Positions 46,738 through 57,540 of a DNA stretch of 64,000 nucleotides are shown here, in pieces. A model generated the notes under the pieces. It saw only the letters and a program-made list of their open reading frames with translations. It was not told the DNA's origin and searched no databases. The DNA lies in NCBI GenBank assembly GCA_964017045.1, contig OZ024794.1, positions 32,158,315-32,222,314 of the forward strand, read 5' to 3'. Each line of letters opens with the position of its first letter. Positions within the stretch are counted from its first letter, which is position 1. The translations under genes were made by a program, and so were the position numbers. The DNA is from Omphiscola glabra. Taxonomy: Eukaryota > Mollusca > Gastropoda > Lymnaeidae.

Positions 46738-47150
46738 AACTAGATATAGCCTGCCAAACTTTGGCGTGAACTTCCCATCTACTAAAGTTACTTGACGAAA
46801 CATGAACTCAAGTAACGCACATTTAAGAATCCCAATTTTTGCTACACCCTTTCCCCCTATGATACGTCACTGCACACTTTTTATTTCACGCCCATGAACT
46901 ATATTAAATATTCTGATGTCCCAACCCTTTTTTCAAATTTTCCAAATAGACAATATTACTTACCAAACGCAGTTGCGCTATATATTAAAAAAAAATTATC
47001 ATTTAGCGTAGTTATCAGGAATTATATTTAACGCATTGATTATTGAACCTTACTTTCTTTCAAACATATACAATTATTTATAATATATTCTCAATACCAA
47101 ATACGCTGATTAGGAAGCAGTCCATGAGTTACACCAGAAGCGTATTTTTT
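46738..47150. repeat. Dispersed repeat family, copy 7
   Basis: It starts actagatatagcctgcc, then ggcgtgaacttcccatctac, aactcaagtaacgcacattt, cacgcccatgaactatatta, accaaacgcagttgcgc, tagcgtagttatcaggaatt, aatatattctcaatacc, aggaagcagtcc and caccagaagcgta. It is the most complete of the set and links the copy 1 middle block with the copy 4 ends. Confidence 0.75.
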
Positions 47151-47154
47151 TTTT

Positions 47155-47860
47155 TACAGAAAGGTGATATGCATAGTCCACCCTATTCTTAAGTTGGTAG
47201 CATTTTTAAAAATTAAGAAATATACATTTTAAACACATTGTCAATGTTTGATAATGAAGATAAGACACAATTTCTTTTATTGGTCCAAATAAATGGAAAT
47301 ATGTTTAAATTACATTGTAAATTTTCATTTTAAGCAAATGGATAAATATTTTTAGCCACAACTATTTTTAAAAAAACTGGCAAGGTAGGTTTAATAAAAA
47401 AGTTTTCAAATATTTGGAATCGAATACTATATCTAGATTGGCCTTAAATATTTGGATTGTCAGATATATCGACTGTCTCGATATTTGGTTTCACTATTAC
47501 ACCAATTTTCTTCGGTGACCGTTAGGCCTATTATTTAGTACTCTTTTTAAATTGTTTTGAAATACAATTTAAAAAAGTAATGAATAGACCTATAGTTTTA
47601 CGTGATTCTTGTCCTCATTTTTCTCGGTTTTAGGGGGGGGGGGAGGGGGGAGAGAGAGAGGGCGACACTTCACTTCCTGTGAGGAGGGGGTTGCTTTAGA
47701 TGCCTGAAAGAAACACCACTTATGAGATCAGGCAAAAGTTGTTAATGTTGACAATATCGTCTGAAAAAACATCAAGGCAAAATATATTCTATCTAAGCGA
47801 TATTTTTTAATGGATTTACACCATGTTAATGTACTTGTTCCTTAAAATTTTCAACTTTGA
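47155..47860. other. AT-rich non-coding spacer
   Basis: A G-run followed by (ga)n lies at about 47632-47662. The word gcctgaaagaaacac near 47702 is shared with the end of dispersed copy 6, so a further remnant of that family probably lies at about 47600-47720. Confidence 0.45.
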
Positions 47861-47866
47861 TACAGT

Positions 47867-47935
47867 GGCGTAGCTAGCCTAAGTGCTGCCCGGGTGAGCC
47901 AAAAGTTGTGCCCCCCCCCCCCTTTTTGTCATGAT
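47867..47935 (+). mobile_element. One-ended CAGTGGCGTAG hAT fragment
   Basis: The end cagtggcgtagctagcct matches the terminus type of the MITE at 14805-14990, with a C-run about 45 bp in. No inverted partner was found downstream, so the right end is lost or too diverged and the right boundary given is nominal. Confidence 0.6.
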
Positions 47936-47939
47936 TGAA

Positions 47940-48600
47940 AATTAGCTCTACAAATAGTTACCAAATATGGCCGCACCTAGATATAACGTAAAAATACATA
48001 GCCACCAGGGTTGCACCCCCCCACCACCACTCTGTAATCCTCCTACTCACGCTACCACTACGAATACCCTAGACACTGATTATGCATACTCGGCCCTGCT
48101 TGGTGGTAACAGATATTTACAGCTGTCCAGTAATTCAGTGTTCATTTGACCGTGAGGCAATGAGTCGGGTGTAATGAGTGCAGCTTCGCACAAATCACGA
48201 GGATCTGTCCAACAACACAACGGCGTCTCCTCGCGCCCCCGTGCTGGACGCGACCGAGACGCGTGTTTGTCTTTCATCATCGCGCATCCTCCTTGAGTCG
48301 GATACGTTACGGTGTCCAGTCCCACTAGATGACCAGTACGTGACTAAACGACAAGAAACGTTCAGAGACTTTGGGATATAGGGACGGAGGGGTGGGGGGA
48401 GGTGGGGGGAATCTGTTAAGTTATAAACAACTTTAAATAAAAAATTCTTCGTTTATTTTTTCTCCTTTAAAACAAGATGAAACAAAACAAATAAAAATCA
48501 ATTTAAAAAAAACACCAGAAACAAAATATTCATCTTTTTTTTCTCGTTTTTTCAAAAAAAATCATTTTTATCGTTCTCTTGATTTCTCCCAAAAAGGTAG
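47940..48600. other. Non-coding spacer
   Basis: The part at 48080-48380 has balanced composition and overlapping frames of up to 81 codons on both strands. No domain or splice structure is convincing. A GT-poor, A/T-rich stretch follows 48420. Confidence 0.35.
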
Positions 48601-48605
48601 ACTCT

Positions 48606-48815
48606 TATCTACCAGAGAACCAATCGGCAGAAGCGGTACTGAGCATGAAAGCTCTTCCACCAGAGAACCAATCGGCAGAAGCGGTACTGAGCATGAAAGC
48701 TCTTCCACCAGAGAACCAATCGGAAGAAGCAGTACTGAGCCTGAAAGCTCTTCTACCAGAGAACCAATCGGCAAAAGCGGTACTGAGCATGAAAGCTGTT
48801 CCACCAGAGAACCTT
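48606..48815. repeat. 48-bp tandem repeat, about 4.3 copies
   Basis: The unit contains accagagaaccaatcggcag, aagcggtactgagcatgaaa and gctcttcc. One copy differs (cggaagaagcagtactgagc). The period is divisible by three, so frames of a 16-residue repeat are open on both strands. Two strands being open together argues for a minisatellite and against a gene. Confidence 0.95.
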
Positions 48816-49104
48816 AAATTTAGATCATGCAACGCATCAATTTATTGAGCCGCATTTGTTTTCTGTCCAAGCGAGTAGCCAAAGGCGTAAAATGTAAGAC
48901 TATCTCTATGATACAGCCCTCGTTTTTGAGCTCGGTCTCCAGCGAGCCGAGCTAAGCTCCGTAATGCGAGGAACACTCACTGTTTCTATTAATGGTAGAG
49001 CTCTTATATTCACTGTGTCTAACCAGGCGACACATCATTTTTTTTTCTTCTGTTCAATGCAAGTTAGCCTGACAGCGCGAGTCGTTGGTTGGCATCGAAA
49101 ACAG

Positions 49105-49310
49105 TCTCATCCCGGAAATCCTGTCAGCTGTCATCATGGCACCACATTAGCTGTGTCTCATCCCGGACATCCTGTCAGCTGTCATCCTGGCACCACATTA
49201 GCTGTGTCTCGTACCGGACACCCCCATTAGCTGTGTCTCATCCTGGAATAATATTAGCTATGTCTCATTCTGGACATCCTGCATGTAAACTATGTCTCAT
49301 CCTGGACATC
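49105..49310. repeat. 51-bp tandem repeat, about 3-4 copies
   Basis: The landmark ctgtcagctgtcat is at 49121 and 49172. Units contain catcccggacatcc and ggcaccacattagctgtgtc. Later copies are shortened. Confidence 0.9.
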
Positions 49311-49377
49311 CTCTGTAGTCTCTTCTCGCCCCTTCTTGCCCTTTTCGTCTTATCCGTGACACCTCGTATTTTTTGTA

Positions 49378-49682
49378 TCAGATCATGTCATCCGTATATA
49401 GGTGTCCTATCTCTTGTCATCCGTGTATAGATGTCCTGTCTCATGTCATCCATACATAGGTGTCTTGTCTCATGTCATCCGTATAAATGTGTCCTGTCTC
49501 ATGTCATCCATACATAGGTGTCTTGTCTCATGTCATCCGTATATATGTGTCCTGTCTCATGTCATCCATACATAGGTGTCTTGTCTCATGTCATCTGTAT
49601 ATAGGTGTCCTGTCTCATGTCATCCGTATATAGGTGTCCTGTCTCATGTCATCCGTATATAGGTGTCCTGTCTCATGTCCTA
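49378..49682. repeat. 29-bp tandem array, about 10 copies
   Basis: The unit is tgtcatccgtatataggtgt plus cctgtctca. Two variants alternate, ccgtatat..cctg and ccatacat..cttg, giving a partial 58-bp dimer period in the middle. Confidence 0.95.
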
Positions 49683-49684
49683 TC

Positions 49685-50095
49685 GACCATTTCGTTCATT
49701 TTTCTTTTAATCCTGTCTTAGGACTTCTTTCATCATTATACTTTATAGTCAAAATAAAATAACTTGTCGGTTTTTTATTTAGAAACAAGGGGTGAATTTT
49801 AACACATTTTACTTGTGTGCCAACTTTCTATTTTTCTCTCACATTTCTGCACTCGAATAAAGGCAACTAATGAGAATAATGATGATAGAGATGACGATAA
49901 TTTTGATTGAAAAAGACACATTTTAAGAAACTTTAATTGCATTTGAAAAAATATCTGAACTCAACTGATTTAATTGCAGGACTCATGAAATTTGGTTAAG
50001 ATTGTTAGCTATTGGTTTTTATGGTGTTAAAATTGTTGGCTATTTTTATCACCCTCCACCAACCTAAGCAACAAAAAGACTTGCATAGGCTTCCG
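49685..50095. other. AT-rich non-coding spacer
   Basis: Nothing was recognised beyond AT-rich sequence and a small direct repeat of attgttagctattttta-like words near 50000-50050. Confidence 0.4.
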
Positions 50096-50099
50096 TAAA

Positions 50100-50345
50100 A
50101 TGAATTAGAGATAGAGAGAGAGAAATGGAGAGAGGAGGGAGAGGGAGGGAGCGAGAGAAGGGGGAGGGAGAGAGAGGGAGGGAGAGAGAGGGAGAAGGAG
50201 CGAGGGGGGAGAGGGGGCGAGAGTGAGAGAGAGAGGGGGAGAGAGAGGGAGAGAGAGAGGGGGAGAAAGCGAGAGAGAGAGAGGGGGAGAAAGGGAGAGA
50301 GAGAGGGAGGTAGAGAAATAGAGATAGAAATAGAGACAGGGACAG
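50100..50345. repeat. GA-rich purine tract (about 240 bp)
   Basis: Purine-only sequence of gagagaggg and gggagagag words on the plus strand, a smaller relative of the tract at 30815-32120. The proline/serine/leucine frames of about 150-160 codons on the minus strand are by-products. Confidence 0.93.
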
Positions 50346-50589
50346 AGAAATAGTATTTAGAAAAATCTCTTTTTTTATGTCCCATATCATGTAGAGGCCT
50401 GCAACTAAGTACTTGCCCGTTGCACGCACTGGCAATGAAGCTGTCCCACTTGTTGGCCACAAATGGGTTCCATTCGCTGTCTCTCCCTGGCCATTTGATG
50501 GCTTCACGCGAGCTATCAACATGTGAAACGCTGATGGGAAATTGAACCTCATTATGGTAAATGTTTGGTGAGAGCTCTCTCTTTATAAT

Positions 50590-50608
50590 CCATGCTTCGC
50601 TCTCTCAC

Positions 50609-50642
<34 letters not shown>

Positions 50643-51115
50643 ACCTGTTTCTCTCTATCACTCGCACATAATATCTCCCCCAATCTTCTCTTCCCACCCC
50701 CTCTCTCGCCCCTACCCCCTCTCTCTCTGTTTCTCGCACACTAGTTACTCTACTGTCCCTGTCTTGACCCCCAACCCCTCGTTTTAAAATCGTATTTTCA
50801 TTTAGTTGTTGAAATCTGTCTATTCTTTTCTATTTCATAATGGGAGGAGGCGCGTCTAAGGTATTTCCCCTTTCTCTATGTTAGTTCACCAATATCCTTC
50901 TCCCTGCATGCAGTGCTGTATTTACAGAGTACACAACTACGTGCTGGCCCCTCTGTCTCTCTCCATATCTTAGTATCTGTTCCTCTCTCGATCTGATTTA
51001 TTTCCTTTCTGTTTTTTTTCGGCCTGTCCGTCTGCCTGTCTTCCTGCCTGCCTTGTCTGTCTGTCGCTTTTTTTTTCTCTCTCTCTCTCTATCTCTCTCT
51101 CTCTCAGCATTTTCG
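50590..51115. repeat. CT microsatellites and pyrimidine-rich stretches
   Basis: A (ct)n of about 45 bases lies at 50595-50642 and another near 51075-51108, with tctgtct and cctgcctg simple repeats at 51025-51065. The stretch between is pyrimidine-rich without a unit. Confidence 0.8.
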
Positions 51116-51245
51116 CTCTTCTCATATCCCTGTGTATGCCTGCCTGTATCATTAATGAAGTACATATCTTGTTTGTGTATGTTTATCTGTGTGCTGATGT
51201 CTCGTGCTACAAACCTCATTATTGACTTCATCTCATCATCTATGT

Positions 51246-51427
51246 CTGCGGTTCTCTCCTGGGGGGGGGGGGGGGGGTCGCGACCCCTTCGTGGGTCGCC
51301 TAAGGCCATTGGAAAACATGCTCTACATTTATGAAGCATCAACGAAAATAATCTTGTGTTTGGGCGTCGCCATTACAGGAGGAACTGTATTAAAGGGTCG
51401 CGGCATTAGGAAGGTTGAAAACCACTG
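51246..51427 (+). mobile_element. SPIN-like hAT MITE, copy F
   Basis: It starts ctgcggttctctcc and ends ggttgaaaaccactg. The 8-base flanks are atctatgt (51238-51245) and atctatga (51428-51435), 7 of 8 matching. The gggtcgcgacccc part is present, but the region before it has become a run of about 17 G. About 20 bases of the usual ggtcgaacgaccc block are missing. Same orientation as copies A and B. Confidence 0.92.
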
Positions 51428-51435
51428 ATCTATGA

Positions 51436-51770
51436 GGGGGAAAATATAATCACAGAAAATAATGAATGATTAAAAAAGCTATGAATAATTTTAAAAAATA
51501 AAAAGTATAGTTCAAGTCCGGGCACAATATGACCAAAGTAAATTCCCCAATGTTGTCATCCATGTTTACGATACGGTTTTAAATGCAAAGACCTAAGATT
51601 TCTATTGCTCCCACTCTCTCCCCAGCCCTCCATCCAACCCCCACTCCTCCATCCATCCCCACCCTCCATCCAACCCCCACCCCTCCATCAACCCACCTTT
51701 CTCCAACACCTCAAACCATCCCTACGCCAACCCCCTACCCCCGACCCGTCCTCCGCCAACCCGTCCAACC
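51436..51770. other. Spacer leading into the CCAACC array
   Basis: AT-rich to about 51590, then a C/A/T-rich, G-poor stretch with ccatccaacccccac words that are probably decayed relatives of the next array. Confidence 0.5.
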
Positions 51771-52420
51771 ACCCTTATCCAATCCGTCCAACCACCCCTC
51801 TCCAAAAATTTTCTCCCAACCGGTCCAACCACCCTTACCCAACCCGTCCAACCACCCCTCTCCAAAGATTTTCTCCCAACCCGTCCAACCACCCTTACCC
51901 AACCCGTCCAACCACCCTTACCCAACCCGTCCAACAACCCTTACCCAACCCGTCCAACCACCCTTACCCAACCAGTCCAACAACCCTTACTTAACCCATC
52001 CAACCACCCTACCCAACCCGTCCAACCACCCTCCTCAACAATTTCTCCCAACCCGTCCAACCACCCTCACCCTGCCCGTCCAACCACCCCTGCCCAACAA
52101 TTTCTCCCAACTCGTCCAACCACCACTCCCCAACAATTTCTCCCAACCCGTCCAACCATCACTCCCCAACAATTTCTCCCAACCCGTCCAACCACCACTC
52201 CCCAACAATTTCTCCCAACCCGTCCAACTACCACTCCCCAACAATTTCTCCCAACCCGTCCAACCACCACTCCCCAACAATTTCTCCCAACCCGTCCAAC
52301 CATAACTCCCCAACAATTTCTCCCAACCCGTCCAACCACCACTCCCCAACAATTTCTCCCAACCCGTCCAACTACCACTCCCCAACAATTTCTCCCAACC
52401 CGTCCAACCACCCCTCCGTC
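51771..52420. repeat. G-poor 36-bp tandem array and relatives
   Basis: The right part (about 52035-52400) has about ten copies of a 36-bp unit, cccgtccaaccaccactccc plus caacaatttctcccaa. The left part (51771-52035) uses a shorter unit of about 21 bp, acccgtccaaccacccttac, and a version with ccaaagattttctccc. The period is divisible by three, so frames of up to 240 codons (proline/asparagine-rich on plus, glycine/tryptophan-rich on minus) are open on both strands. I do not call them genes. Confidence 0.96.
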
Positions 52421-52424
52421 AACC

Positions 52425-53510
52425 CCCCCTTATCCCAAAACAACCACGACAGCTCACAAACCTGATATCAATTAATCCATTGCTTCGGGTCTCCAGGAAC
52501 ACGGTAATTGTGTCCCGAAAGATGTTTCCATTTTCAGGAGCTAATTGGAGAGCTAGCTACTTGGCAGCGCTGTCCTATCTACTGACACGTATTCCCGAAG
52601 GTGTCCCAGACACAAAGAATCAAGATTCTATTATTCATTTACATTCGTATAATTACCCAAATGTCTTCATTTTCAGTATTGGTAGACCTTTATAACAACG
52701 TGAATTTTTTAAAATATTTTTGGGGGGTGGTTTGGGTGGGTGGGGGGGGGGGTTTGCTTTATTAATAGTTGTTGAAAACTCAAGTATATGTTTTCTAATA
52801 ACATTTTTTAGAACTATTCGTTCAACTCTGTTTAATTTTTAAAAATTCAATGTAAAAAAAAACAACAACAAAAAAACAACAACACGCAAACGAATATTTT
52901 GGTTCACTTTACAAAGTGCAGTAGCTTGGTAAAGTTAATAGTTGCCAACGAGGAAAAACGTTAAATAATTTTTTTTTTAAAGTTTGCTAACGTAAACCAA
53001 GAATGAATTAAACAGGCAATTTTTTAAGCCCCCCCCCCCCCAAAAAAAAGCATCCCTTTTAAATACGTACTTTTAATTTTAAAAAATCTCTTTTGACTTA
53101 TTTGTCTTCCATTGTTCTTGATAAGTAGGTCACTTTGAGGGTTTTGTTAGAGCTTCTACTTAGATCTATAATATATTATAATCTCTTTAGTTCTAACAAA
53201 GGGAACCTTTAAAAGAATTATATTTTAAAAAATAACTATCTTCCTCTCCCATGTCAAAGGGAAATTTGAAAAGGTTGTTGCTTTCTTTTTTGAATTTTTT
53301 TTTTTTTTTTTTAAAGTATATCTGTCTTGACACTCTGCTCGGTCACCAAAGTTCACAGGTGTGTCGCGGAATTTTTAGATTTAATGATTCAAAAAAGTTA
53401 ACGTGTTTGAAAGGTAGATCGCTGAACCAAAAAGATGTGTTATTAATCCCAATGTTTCGTAACATGAAACAATATCGAAATCTTCCGCTGTGGTAGCAGG
53501 AGACATCTTC
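52425..53510. other. Non-coding spacer
   Basis: It holds G-runs at 52723-52752, A-runs near 52855-52880, a C-run followed by A-run at 53031-53049, and a T-run near 53291-53314. Nothing coding was recognised. Confidence 0.45.
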
Positions 53511-53514
53511 GAAT

Positions 53515-53848
53515 CTCAAGACAGCCACGCAGAACTGAAGTTTGGATTTAGACATTTACCCCAAGACAACCACTCCGAACCAAAGGTTGGATTTAGACAT
53601 TTACCCCAAGACAACCACTCCGAACAAAAGGTTGGATTTAGACATTTACCCCAAGACAACCACGCCGAACAAAAGGTTGGATTTAGACATTTACCCCAAG
53701 ACAACCACTCCGAAAAAAAGGTTGGATTTAGACATTTACCCCAAGACAAACACTCCGAACTAAATGTTGGATTTAGACATTTACCCCAAGACAACCACGC
53801 CGAACAAAAGGTTGGATTTAGACATTTACCCCAAGAGCGTGCAAGTTA
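53515..53848. repeat. 45-bp tandem array, about 7.4 copies
   Basis: The unit contains gttggatttagacatttacc, ccaagacaaccac and tccgaacaaaag. Substitutions are concentrated at the tcc/gcc and aac/aaa positions. The plus-strand frame (53490-53849) gives a 15-residue repeat, but other frames on both strands are also open, so coding is not supported by the sequence alone. Confidence 0.95.
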
Positions 53849-53924
53849 AAAATAAAACTTAAATTATTTCTACTATCCTATTTAAATGGCGTATTTAATA
53901 ATTAAGCCGTATGGTTTTTGTTGC

Positions 53925-54312
53925 GATCAGCTATGTCATTCGTGTGGCCATCAATGATGATGTTAATGTGGCTACTGACCATGTCTTTTATAAGGCTATC
54001 AACCATGTCATTTATAAGGTTATCAACCATGTCATTTATAAGGCTATCAACCAGGTCATTTATAAGACTATCAACCATGTCATTTATAAGACTATCAACC
54101 ATGTCATTTATAAGGCTATCAACCATGTCATTTATAAGGCTATCAATCATGTTATTCTTGTGGTATTCAACCATGATGTTAATGTGGCCATCAACCACGT
54201 TATTTATGTGGCCATCAATCATGTTATTCATGCGGCCATCAACCACGTTATTGATGCGGCCATCAACCACGTTATTGATGTGGCCATCAACCATGTTATT
54301 TATATGGCCATC
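53925..54312. repeat. 24-bp tandem array, about 16 copies
   Basis: The left half uses accatgtcatttataaggct plus atca, and the right half uses accatgttatttatgtggcc plus atca with gatgcgg and catgcgg variants. The two halves are diverged subfamilies of the same 24-bp unit. Three frames across it are open. Confidence 0.95.
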
Positions 54313-54714
54313 AGCAAAAGGCTATTCTTGTGTCCGTTAACCACGCAATTTACCGGCGTATTGACTGCACTAATTTAATCCCCTACGTGATCCTGCCTTC
54401 GCCGAATCCTCGTCTTTTTAGATTTCTAGACGTCACTTGTTTTTCCCTCTACCAATTTAACCCCCCCCCCTTTCTTCCCCCCTAACCTCCTTATAATGTT
54501 ATATCATTTCATAGCTTGTTCGACATATAAACTAGGTGAAGGGGGAAGAAAAATGGAAGAAAGGCAGCCGTGATTGCTCTTGCCGTTAAGGGCAGCCACC
54601 ACAAAAGCCAGGATACGGGCGAAGTCACTCAGGCTAAGGAGAGCACCATGACTCTGGATTTAAGAAGAGGACTTCTAAGTTACAGCCCGTTATTTTATCG
54701 TTTAAAGTTTACAT

Positions 54715-54950
54715 TATTTGAATGTTTGGTCATCGCATTGATGAAACCTTTGGATGTTTGGTCATCGCATTGATGAAACCTTTGGATGTTTGGTCATCGC
54801 ATTGATGAAACCTTTGGATGTTTGGTCATCGCATTGATGAAACCTTTGGATGTTTGGTCATCGCAGTGATGAAACCTTTGGATGTTTGGTCATCGCATTG
54901 ATGAAACCTTTGGATGTTTGGTCATCGCAGTGATGAAACCTTTGGATATA
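54715..54950. repeat. 32-bp tandem repeat, 7 copies
   Basis: The unit is gatgtttggtcatcgcattg plus atgaaacctttg. Two copies have cgcagtg in place of cgcattg; otherwise the copies are identical. A young, homogeneous array. Confidence 0.97.
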
Positions 54951-55134
54951 TATTTCATTTACTTATCTACTTGATTAAGTAAATTTGATTACGTGAATAA
55001 GCGTGGGAAGGTCCATGCGGAAAGATAAGGGGCAGGGGGGGGGTGTGTGACAGGGACACTCACCCAGGGCGCCATCTTCAGAGGGCGTTGAAATCGTCAT
55101 TTTTCATGCAAATATAAGAGTAGGCTATTCATTT

Positions 55135-56655
55135 TGGAGACCTACCGAACATGACTTTCTTATTTCGGCCGAAACAGAAACCAAACTGAAAATCAGACAC
55201 GATTTTCGGTCAAATCGAAGCCAAAACCAAAAGCTCAACGAGGTTTAGATATTTCAAAACTCGTTCATGCATACGTTCTGCGTACGGCGAAACATGGTGG
55301 CGGGAAAGTATCGATATTTATATAATTTTTTATTTCAAACATGAGATTATCGTGACTTTCACTAGATAAATATCTAATGAATATTTAAGTTTGACCATTT
55401 CAATTTTGAAAAAAAATAATGAAGTTGTTACAAATTTATTGTAATGTAGCATGTTAAGAGAACATTTTGACTTGGTTGGAAACAAAAAGGGGGGGGGGGG
55501 ACAGACGTGGTACCGATCGAAAGCTTAGTCGATTTATTGTTGTTGGTATGGCCCGCTGTAATGTCCAGACATAAGCCTTGAAGAAACTCTTCGTTCCGCT
55601 TAACCATACATTTTCGACGGAAAACACTGTCTTATTGGTCAGCATTAAAATGTTTCCTTTTATACGCAATTATCATTTATCGGCTAATTATAGAACTGAC
55701 CCGGATTAAACAAAAGTGGCATGGATGTTGAGCTGCGTTAAGTACGAAAATACAGTACACATAATACATAATTATCATACGAGACCGGGATAAATACACT
55801 CATGAGTGTGCGCCTATGAATTTAAATTAAAGGCTAATGTGTGCCTAATTATACAATATTGAAATAAATAATTATATTTTTTTGAAGATTAGTAAAGGTT
55901 TCCCTATTCTCTTTCTTAACATTTGTGTCATAAACGTCACTAATTTTGTGAAATATTTTAAAATTATCTTTCGTCAATGAAAATATTAAAATTTCTCGGC
56001 AATGAGAATGATGAAGTTCATTAAAAGAATGAATCGAATAAGTGTAGGTTTCCTTAATTTTTTATTTAAAAAAAAAAATTTAAAACAAAAATAATAATTG
56101 AAATTTTACCATTCCATTGGATAGCTTTTGCCTCCACAATATTATAAACCTTTGCCTCAGACAACATTTTGAGCATTATAATGATAAATTAAAATTAATG
56201 TCACAAATGAATGAAATTTTATTTATGAAAAAAAAACAATAATATAAATATTATTATCATTCCCTTAGTATTTTCCACCCCCCCCTAACCCACCCACCCC
56301 CCCCCCCCCAAAAAAAAAAAAGAAAAGAACAAAACAATAAATTATGTACCTTTGCCTATGCCTAATTGTATTTTATTTTTGAAATGTTGGACAAGTAGGT
56401 CATCATGCATCTGTGAGCAGTGTTCGCAGAGGATTAGTCCTATATATTACGATGACAGCAACATGTCGATTTATAACGAATATCGGATTTCCGGCCGACA
56501 GAGTGTCAGTCTGACTTCTTGTACACGGACGAAAGATTCAATCACTTTCGACCGAAACCGAAAGTTAACTTTTCTATCCTTCTACCGAAACTACGCTGAA
56601 AGTGATCAAATGGCAACTTTCGGTGCCGAAACCGAAACTCGTTCGGCCTCTAAAT
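55135..56655. mobile_element. Possible hAT-type element with cggccgaaac subterminal repeats
   Basis: The left side has ggagacctaccgaacatgac followed by ttcggccgaaacagaaacc. The reverse complement of the right side reads tagaggccgaacgagtttcg followed by gtttcggcaccgaaag. The two ends resemble each other with gaps, and both carry cgaaacc-type subterminal words. I could not find a matching target duplication, and the interior (AT-rich, about 1.4 kb) has no recognisable transposase. The boundaries are approximate. Confidence 0.4.
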
Positions 56656-57149
56656 GATATATATCATGTATACTTTTATGAGAAAGCGGGGACTACAGTA
56701 AGACTTTGCCCAAGTTGCAGCTTTTGGTTTCCTCTCGTTCAGCGTTGGCTGGACATGGCCCTGAGCGTGGACTGCCTATACAATAAAACGGGACAATCCG
56801 GTTTTCGGCAACGGTGTGGTAATATTGTGCAAATGTAGGGTTTTTAATCATTCAGAGCGCCAAACGCAATTAAGTTTACATCCGAGGGGACGTATTTTTT
56901 GTGTGTTTGCCATTATAATATATATCTTCGTTTCGCGTTCATCAATCTGAATTTTTAATATGTTAAATATCATTAAAGAGCGGATTTACAGTTGCCTCAA
57001 AGGTTAATCTGAAGGCGGTCGTTCTCAATAGAAAGAGAAACATATCATCCCGGAGACTGCTTTCAAAAAAGAAGAAGTTGGGCTTCGAAATGTTTTAAAA
57101 CACTCTGTCTTCCTGTAAACCCATGAACCCTTACTCGCTTTGTTATTGG

Positions 57150-57540
57150 CTCTCACTGTCAGCTGATTACCTCCTCCTGTGCGGCCGAGTGGAGATAACT
57201 TTCCCCCCTTTCAATCGCGTATTGATTACCTCCTCCTGTGTCTTCTGTTGAACATAACATTCTCCCTTGCAATCGGATATTGATTATCCCCCCTCCTGTG
57301 CCACCAAGTGGACATAACACTCTCCTTACAAAATTGATATATTGATTACATCCTGTGGAGATAACTTTCCTCCTTTCAATCGCGTATTGATTACATCCTG
57401 TGGAGATAACTTTCCTCCTTTCAATCGCGTATTGATTACAGCCTGTGGAGATAACTTTCCTCCTTTCAATCGCGTATTGATTACATCCTGTGGAGATAAC
57501 TTTCCTCCTTTCAATCGCTTAGTGATAATCTCCTGATGTG
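57150..57540. repeat. 45-bp tandem array joining the 56/51-bp array
   Basis: The clean part (about 57345-57535) has four copies of ttgattacatcctgtggaga plus taactttcctcctttcaatcg and cgta. The left part (57150-57340) has longer, diverged units that contain both cgccgagtggagataac and ccaccaagtggacataacac. This links this unit to the one in the next array: they share gattac(a/c)tcctgtg, gtgga and ttacaatc/ttcaatcg. Confidence 0.93.

Noticed and set aside
51583..52411. 240-codon proline/asparagine frame (+) and 114-117-codon glycine/tryptophan frames (-)
   Set aside because: They arise from a 36-bp tandem array whose period is divisible by three. Both strands are open together, and no start or splice context supports a gene.
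53490..54378. Repeat proteins of 15 and 8 residues in two neighbouring arrays
   Set aside because: Several frames on both strands are open, and the arrays have no flanking unique coding sequence. About half the arrays in the window have periods not divisible by three, so this is not a trend.
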